Below the pieces are notes generated by a model. It was not told the DNA's origin, did no database searches, and was given only the letters and a program-made list of their open reading frames with translations. From Marinobacter bryozoorum (GTDB taxonomy: Bacteria > Pseudomonadota > Gammaproteobacteria > Pseudomonadales > Oleiphilaceae), in NCBI RefSeq assembly GCF_023156245.1, contig NZ_JAKZAH010000009.1, positions 1 to 64,000 of the forward strand: a stretch of DNA of 64,000 nt, given 5' to 3'. The stretch's first letter is position 1, and every line of letters begins with the position of its first letter. The translations under genes and the position numbers were made by a program. Positions 62,155 through 64,000 of the stretch are shown one piece after another.

Positions 62155-64000
62155 ATGAGCAAAATTATCGGTATCGACCTGGGTACGACCAACTCCTGTG
62201 TTGCCATCATGGATGGCGACAAGGTCAAGGTGATCGAAAACGCCGAAGGCGACCGCACCACGCCGTCCATCATCGCCTACACCGACGATGGTGAGACCCT
62301 GGTCGGTCAGTCTGCGAAGCGCCAGGCGGTCACCAACCCCCACAATACCCTTTACGCCATCAAGCGTCTGATCGGTCGTCGTTTCGAGGACGACGTCGTC
62401 CAGAAAGACATCGAGATGGTGCCCTATAAAATCGCCAAGGCTGACAACGGTGATGCCTGGGTAGAAGTGAAGGGCGAGAAGATGGCGCCGCCGCAGGTAT
62501 CTGCGGAAGTGCTCAAGAAGATGAAGAAGACGGCCGAGGACTACCTGGGCGAGAAAGTGACCGAGGCGGTAATCACCGTACCGGCCTACTTCAACGACAG
62601 CCAGCGCCAGGCCACCAAGGACGCGGGCAAGATCGCGGGCCTCGAAGTTAAGCGGATTATCAACGAGCCGACCGCTGCAGCCCTGGCTTACGGCATGGAC
62701 AAGCAGAGCGGTGACCGCACCGTGGCTGTCTATGACCTGGGCGGTGGTACTTTCGACCTGTCTATCATCGAGATTGCCGACGTGGACGGTGAGCACCAGT
62801 TTGAAGTGCTGGCCACCAACGGTGACACCTTCCTGGGTGGTGAAGACTTCGACCTGAAGGTTATCGAGTACCTGGCGGACCAGTTCAAGAAGGACAGCGG
62901 TATCGACCTGCGTGGCGACTCCCTGGCCATGCAACGCCTGAAGGAAGCCGCCGAGAAAGCCAAGATCGAGCTGTCCAGCAGCCAGCAGACCGACGTTAAC
63001 CTGCCGTACATCACGGCTGACCAGAGCGGTCCCAAGCACATGAACGTCAAGCTGACCCGGGCCAAACTCGAGTCGCTGGTAGAGGAACTGGTCGAACGCA
63101 GCCTTGAGCCCTGTAAGGTGGCCCTGAAGGATGCTGGCCTGTCCGCTAACGAAGTGGACGAGGTTATCCTGGTGGGCGGGCAGACCCGTATGCCGCTGGT
63201 TCAGGAGAAGGTGAAGAACTTCTTCGGTAAGGAAGCCCGCAAGGATGTTAACCCGGACGAGGCCGTTGCTGTTGGTGCAGCTATCCAGGGCGCGGTACTT
63301 TCCGGTGATGTGAAAGACGTACTGCTGCTGGACGTGACCCCGCTGACCCTGGGCATCGAGACTATGGGTGGAGTGGCCACGCCGCTGATCGACAAGAACA
63401 CCACCATTCCGACCAAGAAGTCGCAGACGTTCTCCACGGCTGATGACAACCAGACCGCGGTAACCATCCACGTGGTCCAGGGTGAGCGCAAGCAGGCGTC
63501 CCAGAACAAGTCACTGGGCCGCTTCGACCTGGCGGATATCCCGCCGGCGCCACGCGGTGTGCCGCAGATTGAGGTGACCTTCGATATCGATGCCAACGGT
63601 ATCCTCAACGTGTCCGCCAAGGACAAGGCCACCGGCAAGGAGCAGTCCATCGTGATCAAGGCCTCTTCCGGTCTGAACGATGACGAAATCGAGAAGATGG
63701 TGAACGACGCCGAGGCCAACGCCGAGGAAGATCGCAAGTTCGAGGAGCTGGTGCAGGCCCGTAACCAGGGTGACGCCATGGTTCACACCGTGCGCAAGAC
63801 CCTGAACGATGCCGGTGACAAGGTCACGGATAGCGAGAAGGAAACCATCGAGGCTGCTATCAAGGAACTCGAAGAAGCGCTGGAAGGCTCTGACAAGGAC
63901 GACATCGAGGCCAAGACCCAGAAGCTGACCGAGGCTTCCGGTGAGCTGGCCCAGAAGATGTACGCCGAGCAGGGCGAGCAGGCTCAGCAGGCTGGCGGCG
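62155..64000 (+). CDS. dnaK: Molecular chaperone DnaK (Hsp70), 3' end beyond window
   Basis: 615 codons are visible of a usual length near 640; the gene runs off the right edge. ATG at 62155 with CTGGAG upstream. The ATPase domain begins [19 protein letters not shown], with phosphate loop [13 protein letters not shown] and [12 protein letters not shown]; the linker [15 protein letters not shown] and the peptide-binding domain follow. The final visible part is the helical lid and the start of the disordered tail. DnaJ would be expected just past the edge. Works with GrpE encoded 125 bases upstream. Confidence 0.98.
   Translation, partial: MSKIIGIDLGTTNSCVAIMDGDKVKVIENAEGDRTTPSIIAYTDDGETLVGQSAKRQAVTNPHNTLYAIKRLIGRRFEDDVVQKDIEMVPYKIAKADNGDAWVEVKGEKMAPPQVSAEVLKKMKKTAEDYLGEKVTEAVITVPAYFNDSQRQATKDAGKIAGLEVKRIINEPTAAALAYGMDKQSGDRTVAVYDLGGGTFDLSIIEIADVDGEHQFEVLATNGDTFLGGEDFDLKVIEYLADQFKKDSGIDLRGDSLAMQRLKEAAEKAKIELSSSQQTDVNLPYITADQSGPKHMNVKLTRAKLESLVEELVERSLEPCKVALKDAGLSANEVDEVILVGGQTRMPLVQEKVKNFFGKEARKDVNPDEAVAVGAAIQGAVLSGDVKDVLLLDVTPLTLGIETMGGVATPLIDKNTTIPTKKSQTFSTADDNQTAVTIHVVQGERKQASQNKSLGRFDLADIPPAPRGVPQIEVTFDIDANGILNVSAKDKATGKEQSIVIKASSGLNDDEIEKMVNDAEANAEEDRKFEELVQARNQGDAMVHTVRKTLNDAGDKVTDSEKETIEAAIKELEEALEGSDKDDIEAKTQKLTEASGELAQKMYAEQGEQAQQAGG

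Noticed and set aside
62098-63471. 457-codon open frame antisense to dnaK
   Set aside because: Long antisense frames opposite dnaK are a known artefact of its codon usage; the dnaK frame has every Hsp70 motif.

Overview
This window looks like a chromosomal segment of a GC-rich marine gammaproteobacterium, most likely Marinobacter or a close relative. That placement is inferred from gene content and gene order, not from a database search. The main clues are the ygfB-pepP-ubiH-ubiI and zapA-6S RNA-fau blocks, ubiE-ubiJ-ubiB followed by separate hisI and hisE and by tatABC, a wax ester synthase/DGAT, a Fur without the CxxC zinc pair (as in pseudomonads), and fur/recN/grpE/dnaK in a row. Almost everything is housekeeping. 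The accessory parts are two metal-uptake clusters, one IS200/IS605 element, the tail of a group II intron and one unfamiliar two-gene operon.

Layout. 1-80: 3' end of a group II intron (domains V and VI), cut by the window edge. 92-3132: ppa, rpiA, ilvA. 3374-4982: a small membrane peptide, fau, 6S RNA, zapA and a ZapB-like coiled-coil gene with a clear sigma-70 promoter. 5155-8414: a zinc-uptake cluster (FtsX/MacB-type permease, ATPase, DUF3299 protein, His-rich DUF2796 protein with a Zur box) lying between the zapA and ygfB blocks. 8517-14020: ygfB, pepP, ubiH, ubiI, DUF808. 14074-22781: a Fur-controlled hydroxamate/citrate-hydroxamate siderophore uptake cluster (FhuF-like reductase, FhuC, exporter-type ABC protein, FhuB, FhuD, IutA-like receptor) with two Fur boxes. 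22880-29165: a long minus-strand array ubiE-ubiJ-ubiB-hisI-hisE-tatA-tatB-tatC-rsmE. 29370-32339: PHA-system protein, alpha/beta hydrolase, wax ester synthase. 32376-36943: FIST protein, histidine kinase, LuxR-type regulator and aldehyde dehydrogenase, resembling the Pseudomonas erc/erb/exa alcohol-oxidation regulators. 37142-46274: fumC, CDP-archaeol-synthase-like protein, metallophosphoesterase, chrA, msrA, msrB, a PlsC-type acyltransferase, yrbG, mqo.

46499-49843 is the most unusual part. An ATP-grasp ligase is followed by a 676-residue protein whose C-terminal half carries a papain-like Gln/Cys/His/Asn set. A perfect TGTGA-N6-TCACA palindrome sits directly on the translation start region of the first gene. 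I know no described system with this composition. A ligase paired with a thiol amidase or peptidase acting on the same amide product is the working idea.

49873-54168: glutathione-dependent formaldehyde dehydrogenase, a chemoreceptor, tmRNA and smpB. An IS200/IS605 element with intact-looking TnpA and TnpB (about 54250-56005) sits just upstream of smpB. 56153-64000: sodium-dependent transporter, ratA, rnfH, bamE, fur, recN, grpE and dnaK (cut by the window end). The recN/grpE intergenic region carries two good LexA boxes plus a weak third one, and a textbook sigma-32 promoter, so SOS and heat-shock control meet there.
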